Assembly (NCBI RefSeq): GCF_900128975.1
Contig: NZ_FQVC01000015.1
Location: forward strand, 22,750-86,749
Direction: 5' to 3'
DNA: 64,000 nucleotides
Source: Devosia limi DSM 17137
GTDB lineage: Bacteria; Pseudomonadota; Alphaproteobacteria; Rhizobiales; Devosiaceae
Position 1 is the stretch's first letter. The number at the start of each line of letters is the position of its first letter. The notes under the pieces were generated by a model. It had not been told where the DNA came from. It saw only the letters and a program-made list of their open reading frames with translations, and ran no database searches. The position numbers and the translations under genes are program-made. This document shows, in pieces, positions 54,881 to 63,293 of the stretch.

Positions 54881-54922
54881 AGCAATTAGTTGCCCAGTGG
54901 CGGGTTAAAATCCTTGATGTCC

Positions 54923-54983
54923 CAGCTGCCAGCTGCCAGCTGCCAGCTGCCAGCTGCCAGCTGCCAGCTGCCAGCTGCCAGCT
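54923..54983. repeat. Heptanucleotide tandem repeat (CAGCTGC)8
   Basis: Eight perfect copies of CAGCTGC and five bases of a ninth. It lies between remnant B and a small secreted-protein gene, 12 bases past that gene's stop codon. Each unit holds the palindrome CAGCTG. Confidence 0.95.
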
Positions 54984-54994
54984 TCAACGCCACG

Positions 54995-55330
54995 TCAGTT
55001 GAGAAACGGCAGACCGGCGCATACTAATTCACCAGTTACAGCGTCGAGTTCAAGCATCCCCTCTATTGGGCTATCGCCGTGCCTTTTCGGCGCAACTTGG
55101 ATCTGGAACGACCAAATAGGTTTTTCGACGGCCCCACACTCCGTTTCACCTGAAATGACAAGTGCTGCCCGAGCAATATTGCGCGATACTTCTGCATAGG
55201 TCTGTCCGTAAGGATCGCCAATTAGAATGCCAACTGCTTGCTGATGGGCTTGTGCTTCATTCAAGAAATCGCATGAGAACGCTGGAGAAAGTAGGAGTGC
55301 AGAAGTAAGCGCTGTTATGATAAATTTCAC
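54995..55330 (-). CDS. Small secreted protein
   Basis: 111 residues starting with GTG at 55330 (AAAGAG upstream) to give a signal peptide VKFIITALTSALLLSPAFS. The mature part has three Cys and ends LELDAVTGELVCAGLPFLN, a shape reminiscent of PepSY-type domains, but this is tentative. It is part of the second cargo segment. Confidence 0.6.
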   Translation of the reverse strand: MKFIITALTSALLLSPAFSCDFLNEAQAHQQAVGILIGDPYGQTYAEVSRNIARAALVISGETECGAVEKPIWSFQIQVAPKRHGDSPIEGMLELDAVTGELVCAGLPFLN

Positions 55331-55516
55331 GGCCAAATTCTCTTTAGTACGCACCTAAATCTCCAGTCGATCCGCAAATCATCGGTGACGCCAACCAACA
55401 TCCTAGTCAGGACTTGCCTCCAATAGACAGTGACATTAGCCCTACGCTAGGACGCCGCCTGCCGGACCTCGTACTCTTTTTGAGTGCAGGACGACCAACT
55501 CCACTACGCGGTTTAC

Positions 55517-55780
55517 TTATGCTGGAAACGCAGTCCCGTTTTTAGCATTCATGATGTAGCGCACGGTGCCGCTGCCGCCTCTATATTCGATGCACGTGAC
55601 TTCAAACTGGCCATCCAGCCGCAGCGGGCGAATGTCTGTGACGTCGGCGCATAAGTGGCCATTCGAGTTAATGATGAAGGCCGTCATTTCCTTCAACTCA
55701 CCTTCGCTCATCGCCATTGCTGGGGTTGAGAGCGCCGCCAACGTCAATAGCGCGAGGCTAGTCAGTAACCTTGATCCCAT
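55517..55780 (-). CDS. Small secreted protein
   Basis: 87 residues starting at ATG 55780 with GGGA seven bases upstream. Signal peptide MGSRLLTSLALLTLAALSTP; the mature part of about 65 residues has two Cys (HLCADV, VTCIEY), likely a disulphide, and ends NAKNGTAFPA. No family is recognised. Same strand as the secreted protein at 54995, 186 bases apart. Confidence 0.6.
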   Translation of the reverse strand: MGSRLLTSLALLTLAALSTPAMAMSEGELKEMTAFIINSNGHLCADVTDIRPLRLDGQFEVTCIEYRGGSGTVRYIMNAKNGTAFPA

Positions 55781-56040
55781 AATCCGTCCCTTCAATATCA
55801 GATCCATAAAAACGCTAAGAACATATCGGCCATTGCTGATTGTGGGGTTAAGGGAGGGCGGGATGATGCCGAGTTTCGCGCAACACTCCACGCGATTTGA
55901 TTGCGCCCCAGGTACTCTTTGCCAGGGCGCAGGAGCCAGTTCGGAAGGTCAGCAATTTAGAATGTTGGCGGGAGGTTCAGGTTGACCGCTCTGTCCAGGC
56001 ATAGCGCAATGCAAGTGCAACGACGGTGAAACGGCCCGAA

Positions 56041-56191
56041 GTGGGCGGCGCTGGTTCATCACACCGCTAGCCCATTCAGGCGTATCACTGAAAGTCATCA
56101 TGACGCTTGCTGGGCATCGGAGCTTGGCAACCACCAGCTGTACATCGACGTGAATGATGAGATGAAGCCTGAGGCCGTGGAGCATTTGTAG
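56041..56191 (+). pseudogene. Recombinase 3'-end remnant C
   Basis: Encodes SGRRWFITPLAHSGVSLKVI and then MTLAGHRSLATT before a one-base deletion shifts the frame ahead of the Tyr codon; ends at a TAG in register with the gene end (AVEHL stop). It shares a 46-base identical run with the intact recombinase (56090-56135 and 54026-54071). Confidence 0.88.
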
Positions 56192-56204
56192 GAGGCTGGC
56201 ATAG

Positions 56205-59200
56205 TCAAAGCGAGATATCAGTTGCTACCGGTCCTCTCAAGCTAAAGCCGAGGCAAAACCTCATGGGTACGCCCATATCAAGAAACTCGGCATCTAGACC
56301 GAGGTCCGAAATCACAAAGAAGACGCTCAGGTCGAATTGTTCGCAGCGAACGAACCCGTATTCTTCTGCCAAATAGACTATGGGCCCTGTGAAGTACTGG
56401 CGCGACCCATCGGCGTTGCGTAATACCCCCCTTACCTGTGTCTTCTCCTTGAAAGGAACGCTGGCGTCGGAGAGGCTGTCGAACAGCTCCTTAGCCTCGG
56501 CCCATTTCCCGCTGATACTAAGCTGGCGTGCATACCAGAATTGGGCCTGACGGCTCTTGTCCCCGGGAGTAAATGAACGTCGCAGGTGGTGAAGTAGTGT
56601 CTCACCAAGTGAAACTGGTGCGTTGGGAGTTTCTTCCATCAACGTCATGGCGTAGTCGTAATGAAGGTCAGGATTGCCCGGATTATGCTCCAGGCACTGT
56701 CGCAGGATTTCGGCGGCTTCCGAAAACGCATCTTTTGACCGCTTAATTCGGCTAAGCCTTTTCGCAATCAGCGAGCTACGGGGGTTTGCCTCAAAAGCTT
56801 TTTCAAACGCCCGCTCTGCCCTGGAAGCCTGAGAAAGCACCTTCGAAAGATTGCCCTCTTCCGAAAGTAAAATTGACTCATTCGGGAAAGCTTGTAGCCC
56901 TCTTTTTAGTATCAACTCGGCGTGTGCGATCTGGTCTCCCAAACTCAGTGTCGCGGCCTCACTCTGCTCTTTTTCAAGTTCGAATAGGGCGTCGGACACT
57001 CCATCGATCGCCGCTTTAAGCAAAGTGTGATGGGGATAGGGACTGTTATTTTTAGTGAGCAGCGCAGAGGCGCGCTCTACCGCGCTACGGCGCCACGCGG
57101 TCCTCTGTGCTGGCTCCGCTGACATTCTCGAGCGTCTCAGGTCGAGTTCTGCAAGCGAATGCTTGATGGCTTTGTTATACGGCTCAAGGTCGACAGCTTT
57201 TTCTAGCAGGGATCCCGCGACATCGAGCTGGAGCACGTCTCCCGCTTGGTGCAGCTCGAATATGCCGCGCTGGTGAAAGATAACGGCACGCTCGCCAATG
57301 GATGCTTCAGCAACATCGTATACTTGTCTAATTTTTGCTGGATTGTTTATTGCATTTCCCAAATTGTCTGCGCGGATAATTTTCCCAAGAACCTCGACGT
57401 CGTACGAGAAGTTCGGGTTAAGTTTTCCCACGATGCGAATTACGTTGTCGAAGCGATCGTCTTCAGTTTTGAGAACTCCGTGATAAACCTCATCTGCGAT
57501 GTGCGAATGACGCGCCTCATAAACATAGTCACCTGATCTTTTGTCTTCTCGAAGAACAACTATTTCCTCCAAAGGCTTAAAGAATTTCGATGTAAACTCA
57601 GCAAAATCTATGTCATGAATTCTCGATATTAGTCCTGCTCTCACCGGGGGGCCAAATCTATGCAAGGAGCAAATGTCGAGATACAGGAGGCGGCTCTTTG
57701 CGGACTCAATTGAATTATATTCATCAATGATAATTTCCTGCAAGGGGGCGCCATGCGTAGCCTCAAGCAGAGCAACGAGCAGCTGGCGACCAAACTTGTG
57801 TTGTAACTCGTGAACGCGCTTCTCCTCGGGGAGCGCCTTCAGATTGCCCAGGCAATTATGCTGCTTTAACTTATCAATCAGAATGGAGATGTTGCCTTCC
57901 GAGAGGTATTTCATCTCGTATGAGGCTCCGACGAAGGGCTCCAGATCGTCACATGAGCTATTCCAGGTCGCAAAAGTCTCCGTTGCAACAATGATAAGGT
58001 GCGCCTTCGCGCGCTTTGCCCTTGAGATAAGCTCCAGCGCCTTTGATTTGTGATGGGAGATGTTGTCGATAAAAACGTAAATCGGCAGGTCGGACAGCCT
58101 GAACATTTCGTCAAAACGATCGGTGTCAATAATGTGGCGCCTGTTCAGGAAGAAGCACAACTTCCCTTGATTTTTTGCGGCCTCGTAACACATGCGACGC
58201 AAAGCAACTGTTTTGCCAGAGCCTGCGTGGCCCTTGATCAAAACAATAGGCTGAGCGCCGGGGCGAATAGCTGCGGCGATATGATCCTTTAGAATTTGGT
58301 CAACAATTGGCTGGCGGACGTCAAGGTCGGAACCAATTGGGGCCCAACCTAGGTCAAAGCCACTATAAAACTTGGCGGCGTCCGCGTGCGGCGGATCGAG
58401 CTCGGGCGCAACATGCTCTATTAGGGAGCCAAGGTATTGGCGTAGCGCTTCACTTTCACGCTCTGTAGCTTTGGTGATAAATCTCCTGAATGATGTGCCC
58501 TCAGGCTCGTTCAGCACCCCTAGCTTGCGCACTTCGCTAGATAACGTCTGGTCGAGCACCCGAAGGAGGTTCTCAAAGGTACTGTCTATGGCGATAATCC
58601 GCCGCTCGCGCCAATACTCTGCTTCTAATGCCAAGACACCTTTATTAACGATGAAGTGACGTGGGCGACTATCTCCCTCGGCAATAATTTCTTGCAACAG
58701 GCTTCGCAGATTGTCGTCGTCGAAACTATATCCGCAGAAGATAAGTGTCTTTAATTTTGCCCACTCGAGAAAAGTGTCGAACTGACCAATTCTGCCGTCG
58801 CGATAGCGGATGAATTGCTCTGTTCCTGCAATCATAGGCGGGTGTATCTCAGCGTGCCGACTAATACATCCGTGTAGTTTGACGTAAAGCAAGCCATCTG
58901 AGCCGACGCGATCCGTTGCCCCGTCCCCGTCCTTCGTGTTCACTTCAAGTCTTTGAGTGGCTTTGGGCTGGAGATCGTAAGCTTTCTCGATTAGCCGGTC
59001 ATAGTTAGTGCCGACCACGCCTGCCCACGTGAAAGTCGGGATGAGTAGGTGAAACTCTGCTGGTACGAGCGGGTCGAATAGCTCGAATAGAAAATTCTGT
59101 ACGGTGCGCACGTCCCGCTGATTGCACGCAAGATCATAGACCCGCTTGAGCGAGAGCCCAACGTACTGCTCACCTAAGAATTTCTCGGCTAGTATGTTCG

Positions 59201-59333
59201 CCAGTCCCTGGCCATCTGGCACGACACCTCCCGGGAACCCAGATGCACCTCGGGAGGCTCCAGATCCAAGAAACAAAGCTGCACGGCCTTCGCGCACTGC
59301 AACTATTAGTTCTTGCGGAATATTGTCTGCCAT
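56205..59333 (-). CDS. SIR2-STAND NTPase-TPR protein with cold-shock-like C-terminus
   Basis: 1042 residues, probable NAD+-consuming defence ATPase. Residues 1-260 are a SIR2-like domain: FLGSGASRG (21-29), GTNYD (108-112), KLHG with His154 and CGYSFDDD (200-207). Residues 330-620 form a STAND-type NTPase with Walker A GHAGSGKT (368-375) and Walker B YVFIDN (419-424). Residues 690-960 are TPR-like helices. Residues 980-1042 resemble a cold-shock OB fold: YGFV, VFF and GPVATDI in the expected order. Start at 59333 has AGGAAG upstream. Known SIR2-STAND proteins (Avs5-like) drain NAD+ on phage infection; the end domain may bind RNA or single-stranded DNA. Confidence 0.82.
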   Translation of the reverse strand: MADNIPQELIVAVREGRAALFLGSGASRGASGFPGGVVPDGQGLANILAEKFLGEQYVGLSLKRVYDLACNQRDVRTVQNFLFELFDPLVPAEFHLLIPTFTWAGVVGTNYDRLIEKAYDLQPKATQRLEVNTKDGDGATDRVGSDGLLYVKLHGCISRHAEIHPPMIAGTEQFIRYRDGRIGQFDTFLEWAKLKTLIFCGYSFDDDNLRSLLQEIIAEGDSRPRHFIVNKGVLALEAEYWRERRIIAIDSTFENLLRVLDQTLSSEVRKLGVLNEPEGTSFRRFITKATERESEALRQYLGSLIEHVAPELDPPHADAAKFYSGFDLGWAPIGSDLDVRQPIVDQILKDHIAAAIRPGAQPIVLIKGHAGSGKTVALRRMCYEAAKNQGKLCFFLNRRHIIDTDRFDEMFRLSDLPIYVFIDNISHHKSKALELISRAKRAKAHLIIVATETFATWNSSCDDLEPFVGASYEMKYLSEGNISILIDKLKQHNCLGNLKALPEEKRVHELQHKFGRQLLVALLEATHGAPLQEIIIDEYNSIESAKSRLLYLDICSLHRFGPPVRAGLISRIHDIDFAEFTSKFFKPLEEIVVLREDKRSGDYVYEARHSHIADEVYHGVLKTEDDRFDNVIRIVGKLNPNFSYDVEVLGKIIRADNLGNAINNPAKIRQVYDVAEASIGERAVIFHQRGIFELHQAGDVLQLDVAGSLLEKAVDLEPYNKAIKHSLAELDLRRSRMSAEPAQRTAWRRSAVERASALLTKNNSPYPHHTLLKAAIDGVSDALFELEKEQSEAATLSLGDQIAHAELILKRGLQAFPNESILLSEEGNLSKVLSQASRAERAFEKAFEANPRSSLIAKRLSRIKRSKDAFSEAAEILRQCLEHNPGNPDLHYDYAMTLMEETPNAPVSLGETLLHHLRRSFTPGDKSRQAQFWYARQLSISGKWAEAKELFDSLSDASVPFKEKTQVRGVLRNADGSRQYFTGPIVYLAEEYGFVRCEQFDLSVFFVISDLGLDAEFLDMGVPMRFCLGFSLRGPVATDISL

Positions 59334-59448
59334 CAAGTGCTTCCTGGAGTTGAACCCACGTGCACTACATGCGGAACGCACGCAAAAGGCCAGCGCAACT
59401 GAATACTTTTGCAGGTAAAATCGTGGGATGAGAGCGCCCAGTCTGGAC

Positions 59449-59585
59449 GCGATACGCGCCTTGCTCACTCTGGTGTTTCGCCAAAGGTCATTATGACGCT
59501 GACCGGCCATCGAAGTCTCACCACAACGCAGCGGTATATCGATGTGAATGACGAGGTGATGGCAAACGCCGTAGCGCATTTGTAG
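59449..59585 (+). pseudogene. Recombinase 3'-end remnant D
   Basis: An open stretch of 45 codons: RDTRLAHSGVSPKVIMTLTG, then HRSLTTTQRYIDVNDEVM and AVAHL stop. It keeps His165 and Tyr174 equivalents but has no start or N-terminal part. It lies in the promoter gap between the divergent SIR2-STAND and DUF4917 genes. Confidence 0.88.
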
Positions 59586-59649
59586 ATACTGCACAATCAA
59601 ACGAAAATGGTGGTATTGGCTTCTCGTTGCCAATGATCGTAGAGAGAAA

Positions 59650-60630
59650 ATGCGCCAAGTTATTTCGTTCGAAGATGCCATAACCGCCACTAATGGCGAA
59701 GATCGTGCGCTGTTGATCGGAAATGGTTTCTCCGCTCAGTATTTCAACTATGCGACCTTACTAGCTGAATCAGGTCTCGATGCAGGTACGCCGTTGCGCA
59801 GGCTTTTTGAGCTGCTCGACACGGCAGACTTCGAAGCGGTTGTTCGAGCTCTTGAAGATGCGGCACTCGTCGAAACCGCCTACGAAAACAAACCGCACGC
59901 ACAGGCGCTATCGACCGATGCGCAAAAGGTGCGCGAAGCGTTGGTTAACGCGGTAAGAAGCACGCACCCGGCGCACAGGGATGACTTGGCCTTTCAGTAC
60001 GACAGCGGTGCTGCGTTTCTAAGCAGTTTTGGCAAGGTCTTCACGCTGAACTACGACCTTCTTCTGTATTGGGTCAATCTGGAGAAAGTGCATCTGCGAG
60101 ATGGCTTTGGAAAAGGGGCAAGTATTGAGGGAGGGCGTTTCAAAGGTCCATTCTACGAGGACGCTTATTGCGACATCTACAACCTTCATGGTGGGTTGCA
60201 CCTTTTTCAGGATGACGCCGGAGAGGTGATGAAGGCCCTAAATGCAGGGGATGGCGTTATCGCAACTATCACCCAGTCAATTGCTGAAAATAGGCGATTG
60301 CCAATCTATGTCGCGGAGGGGTCGTCGGCGGCAAAAATGCGCAAGATAAATTCGGTGGGTTATCTGCGTCATTGCTATGAGCAGCTTTGGCAGAACGCAG
60401 CCATCCTTTTTGTCTACGGTCACAGCGCCGACGACAACGATGCTCACATTTATCGGGCCGTATTTAGCTCTAACGTGACACACGTTTTCTTTGGAGTTTA
60501 CCAGCCCGACGAAGCGAAGCTCAAGCGGTTCAGCGGGCAATTGGCCAAGCATAGAGAGCTTGGCGGGAAAAATATTGGGTACACTTTCTACGACGCAGAA
60601 AGCGCAAAAGTCTGGAACCGCGTCGAGTGA
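59650..60630 (+). CDS. DUF4917 family SIR2-like protein
   Basis: 326-residue protein of the SIR2-like superfamily. Rossmann-type features are LLIGNGFS (22-28), FTLNYDLLLYW (131-141), NLHGGLHLF with His180 and FVYGHSADDND (254-264). DUF4917 proteins occur as stand-alone or partner effectors in defence loci and may hydrolyse NAD+. Start ATG 59650 has AGAGAGAA upstream. It follows remnant D by 64 bases and is divergent from the SIR2-STAND gene. Confidence 0.82.
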   Translation: MRQVISFEDAITATNGEDRALLIGNGFSAQYFNYATLLAESGLDAGTPLRRLFELLDTADFEAVVRALEDAALVETAYENKPHAQALSTDAQKVREALVNAVRSTHPAHRDDLAFQYDSGAAFLSSFGKVFTLNYDLLLYWVNLEKVHLRDGFGKGASIEGGRFKGPFYEDAYCDIYNLHGGLHLFQDDAGEVMKALNAGDGVIATITQSIAENRRLPIYVAEGSSAAKMRKINSVGYLRHCYEQLWQNAAILFVYGHSADDNDAHIYRAVFSSNVTHVFFGVYQPDEAKLKRFSGQLAKHRELGGKNIGYTFYDAESAKVWNRVE

Positions 60631-60704
60631 GTATGGGCCTCAGTTGCGCGGCTGTACCTCCGGCGATCCGCGCAGGCCGGTGCGCTGATGCCGGCGCGTA
60701 GAGG

Positions 60705-60870
60705 CGCATGCGAACCGACGTCCGCATATTGATGGCCAGCGTGTAGATGTCGGTGCCTTTGCGGATTTGGTTCGACGCATAGGTGTGTCGGAAACTGTAA
60801 GCGGTGCGTTTGCGACCAAAAGCATCCTCTTTTAACCCTGCGGCGCTCAGCAGCGCGTTTAAGCTGTTCT
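60705..60870 (-). pseudogene. C-terminal remnant of a second island-type integrase
   Basis: Open without a start: NSLNALLSAAGLKEDAFGRK, then TAYSFRHTYASNQIRKGTDIY and INMRTSV. This aligns with the C-terminal part of the neighbouring intact integrase (RSLNALLEASSLKTHDFGGA, VAYSFRHFYISQQLL) but differs enough to be a separate gene. It breaks off at the catalytic Tyr. It lies directly after the intact integrase. Confidence 0.75.
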
Positions 60871-60925
60871 TTGTGCTTTCTGCATGCGCTGGCCGTTCAA
60901 TTGCAGCGAACAGGCGCCTGTGGCG

Positions 60926-62227
60926 TCACTCATTGCCTTCTTCATCGCGACGCTTTTCGGCGTCAGTCCGCCATCTTGCGCGCAGCTCTTTCTTGAACGC
61001 TTCTGGCCCCAGCCGCGCATAGTATTTTTGAACCATTTCCACGGAGGTCCCAGCGTTCTGGGCGACTTGGAAGACGTCAACATTGGCGAGCAATTGCTGG
61101 CTGATGTAGAAATGCCTGAAGCTATAGGCGACCCTTGCACCACCGAAATCGTGGGTCTTCAGGCTCGATGCTTCCAATAGCGCATTTAAGCTGCGTTTGA
61201 CGGACCGAAGCCGTTCGCCTTTGAAATTGATAAAAATCGGATCTTCTGGACGTGGCGCACGACCATTGATCTCCTCGAAGGCATCCCACAGGAAATCAAA
61301 CGCGGTGCCAGCCTGCTCCATCGGCACCACGTTGCGCGGTGCTGTCTTGCCGAACGCGTGAATGACCAGATCACGTTGGGCATTGGGGAGGGATTTCTGT
61401 GCCGCGAATTTGCCGATGTGTTGCCAATTGAGGTTGTGCAGTTCGACAGGGCGCAATCCTGAGAAGCAGGCGATATTGATGTAGCAGTACAGCACCATGC
61501 GTTCGAGCTGCTGCCGGCGCGGTATGGTGTGATCCGCCAGACGCGCGATTGCCGCATCGAGAAGCTGGTGGACTTCCTCCAAGCTGAACGATGGGCGCGG
61601 GTTTGGTTTGACCTTCGGCAGAACCATTCTGGGAATGTCCGCACTGCGGACATAGTCCTTGGCAGCCGCGAACTTGAACACATTGCTCAGCACGGCGCAG
61701 TTGCCGCGCACGGTGTTGGCCTTCGGCACGATATGGCGTGGCTTATAGAAAAGGCGCCTGCCATTTCGGAGGTATTCGACTTTCTCAACGGCTTGGCCTG
61801 GACCGGAAATCCAGTAGCCATAGCGCCATTGAATGAACTGCTGAATACGTGACTCAGAGATGCTGTCGATGCGGTCCTTGCCGAAAAACGGGATCAGGTA
61901 GCGGTTGATGATTTGTGGGTCCTGTTGGGCGCGGTAGTCCTTTTTCAGACCCAGTTTGATCTGACCCGCAATGCTATCTGCGTATTCCTGTGCAACCGTA
62001 TGGAATGGCTTTGACGTCGCCAAGTGGCCGTCTTCAGCGCGGAGCTGGTATCGCAGGTGTTCGCGCTTTGCGCGTATTTCGGCTTCATCCACATCAGACG
62101 TTTTCAAGCTCAGGCGAACTTGGCCTTTCCCTTTGACGGAAAAACGCATCCAATAATTTGCACTGTCCGCGCGTCTGTAAATTTCGTAATCGGTGAGCAG
62201 CTCACTGGCCAAGATGACGCTCCGCAA
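60926..62227 (-). CDS. Island tyrosine integrase
   Basis: 433-residue phage-type integrase with an N-terminal DNA-binding and SAM-like region and a C-terminal catalytic domain. Catalytic segments are FSGLRPVELHNLNW, VAYSFRHFYISQ and VQKYYARLG. It starts with TTG at 62227, 194 bases from attR, and reads into the island. It is the likely recombinase for the tRNA-Arg site. Confidence 0.92.
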   Translation of the reverse strand: MRSVILASELLTDYEIYRRADSANYWMRFSVKGKGQVRLSLKTSDVDEAEIRAKREHLRYQLRAEDGHLATSKPFHTVAQEYADSIAGQIKLGLKKDYRAQQDPQIINRYLIPFFGKDRIDSISESRIQQFIQWRYGYWISGPGQAVEKVEYLRNGRRLFYKPRHIVPKANTVRGNCAVLSNVFKFAAAKDYVRSADIPRMVLPKVKPNPRPSFSLEEVHQLLDAAIARLADHTIPRRQQLERMVLYCYINIACFSGLRPVELHNLNWQHIGKFAAQKSLPNAQRDLVIHAFGKTAPRNVVPMEQAGTAFDFLWDAFEEINGRAPRPEDPIFINFKGERLRSVKRSLNALLEASSLKTHDFGGARVAYSFRHFYISQQLLANVDVFQVAQNAGTSVEMVQKYYARLGPEAFKKELRARWRTDAEKRRDEEGNE

Positions 62228-62420
62228 TTTGGTGCTTTCACTGCGTGCTAGGTCCGTGCTGGTTACTAACCAGACTGTTGGCTAACCCACTGAAATCACT
62301 GACGGTCGATTGACCGTGCTAGTAGCGTGTTAGCTAGCACGTGCGCCCGAAAATGTCACGTCTCCAGGTTAAGCAATTGATTTAATAGACAGTAATTTGA
62401 ACGAAAAGGCGAGAGCTCAA

Positions 62421-62462
62421 ATTAGGAATCCTACGCTCTATCCAACTGAGCTACGGGACCAC
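62421..62462. repeat. Right attachment repeat (attR)
   Basis: 42-bp exact copy of 21332-21373, a truncated 5' half of tRNA-Arg. The chromosomal tRNA promoter region still lies beyond it (62463-62531), so on the minus strand it could transcribe a 5' tRNA fragment into the island. Confidence 0.92.
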
Positions 62463-62623
62463 AGCCTTCCGATAGCAAATGAGCCGTCCCAGTGGAACCC
62501 TTTTTGCACGGCGGCGCCGGGTTCGTGCGCAACAGGACCGCGCCCCGTAGCTCCCTTCGGGGTTAGGGTGTGGACCATTCGATCATCGACACCACGCCGG
62601 CGCGTCCCGAAGCGGCCTGAGGC

Positions 62624-63283
62624 CTAGATCCACACGGTATGCCCCTGGCTTGCGCAACCTGCCGCGTTCAGGACATCGGCAGGCACCTCGATCATGGTCT
62701 CATCGCCGGCATCGAGCAGCACGGAGGCGGTCTGCGGCTCCCGATAGGCCAGAACCGTTTCGATCGATGCTCCGGTATACAAGCCCCGAAGCGCCCGCAG
62801 GCAGCCGCTATGGCTGACCACGACATGGAGCGGTCCGCGCTCGAGCCCCTGGCACCACCCGGAAAGGCGCTCACCAAGTGCAGCCCTGCTCTCGCCATTC
62901 TCCATGGCGAAGTTCCAGGGATCGAGCTGGTTGGCCTCGAACTCAGCGCCGCGGGTCTCGCGGATTTCGGGCTGCGTCAGCCCCTCCCATTGCCCATAGG
63001 ACCGCTCGACCAGCGCGGCATCGGGCTGGAACTGGTCAAACGGGATGTCCCAGATGTCGGCCAGTATTGAAGCAGTCTGCCGCGCCCGCCCCTGTGGGCT
63101 GACCCAGAAGCGGATTGGCGCCGTCCAGTCGATGCGCGCCTTGTGGTTCTCGCCGACGGCCATCGCCTGGCGCACGCCATTGGCGGTCAGCGGCGTATCC
63201 AGCCGCCCCTGCAGGCGCCCGGCGCGGTTCCACTGGGTTTCGCCATGCCGGATAACCAGCAGGCGCGCGGCAGATTGTGTCAT
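62624..63283 (-). CDS. Histidine phosphatase family protein
   Basis: Phosphoglycerate-mutase-like phosphatase of 219 residues. The catalytic motif is LLVIRHGETQWN (His near residue 12), followed by Arg in GRLQGRLDTPL, ALVERSYGQWEG and the second His in VVVSHSGCLRA. The start at 63283 has AGGA upstream. The substrate is unknown. It lies 10 bases after pyruvate kinase on the same strand, so they are probably co-transcribed. Confidence 0.88.
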   Translation of the reverse strand: MTQSAARLLVIRHGETQWNRAGRLQGRLDTPLTANGVRQAMAVGENHKARIDWTAPIRFWVSPQGRARQTASILADIWDIPFDQFQPDAALVERSYGQWEGLTQPEIRETRGAEFEANQLDPWNFAMENGESRAALGERLSGWCQGLERGPLHVVVSHSGCLRALRGLYTGASIETVLAYREPQTASVLLDAGDETMIEVPADVLNAAGCASQGHTVWI

Positions 63284-63293
63284 GGTACTGGTC

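Larger units (their letters stand above)
21332..62420. mobile_element. 41-kb integrative genomic island in tRNA-Arg(CCT)
   Basis: Bounded by a 42-bp perfect direct repeat of the tRNA 5' half, with an intact tyrosine integrase at the right end pointing inward. Content is accessory: nucleases, two catabolic regions, an insertion sequence, recombinase fragments and SIR2 proteins. Both ends are visibly poorer in GC than the chromosome; the catabolic centre is closer to it. No relaxase, type IV secretion, replication or virion genes are seen, so transfer would depend on a helper. The large catabolic centre may have been acquired separately from the ends. Confidence 0.88.

Noticed and set aside
54923..54983. 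Possible CRISPR or clustered repeat
   Set aside because: Seven-base units without spacers; a simple tandem repeat.
53559..60630. Classical integron
   Set aside because: The recombinase lacks the integron-specific insert and N-terminal domain, and the boundaries are coding-sequence tails and not short folded attC sites.
21332..62420. Prophage or conjugative element
   Set aside because: No capsid, tail, terminase, relaxase, coupling protein or type IV secretion genes were seen.
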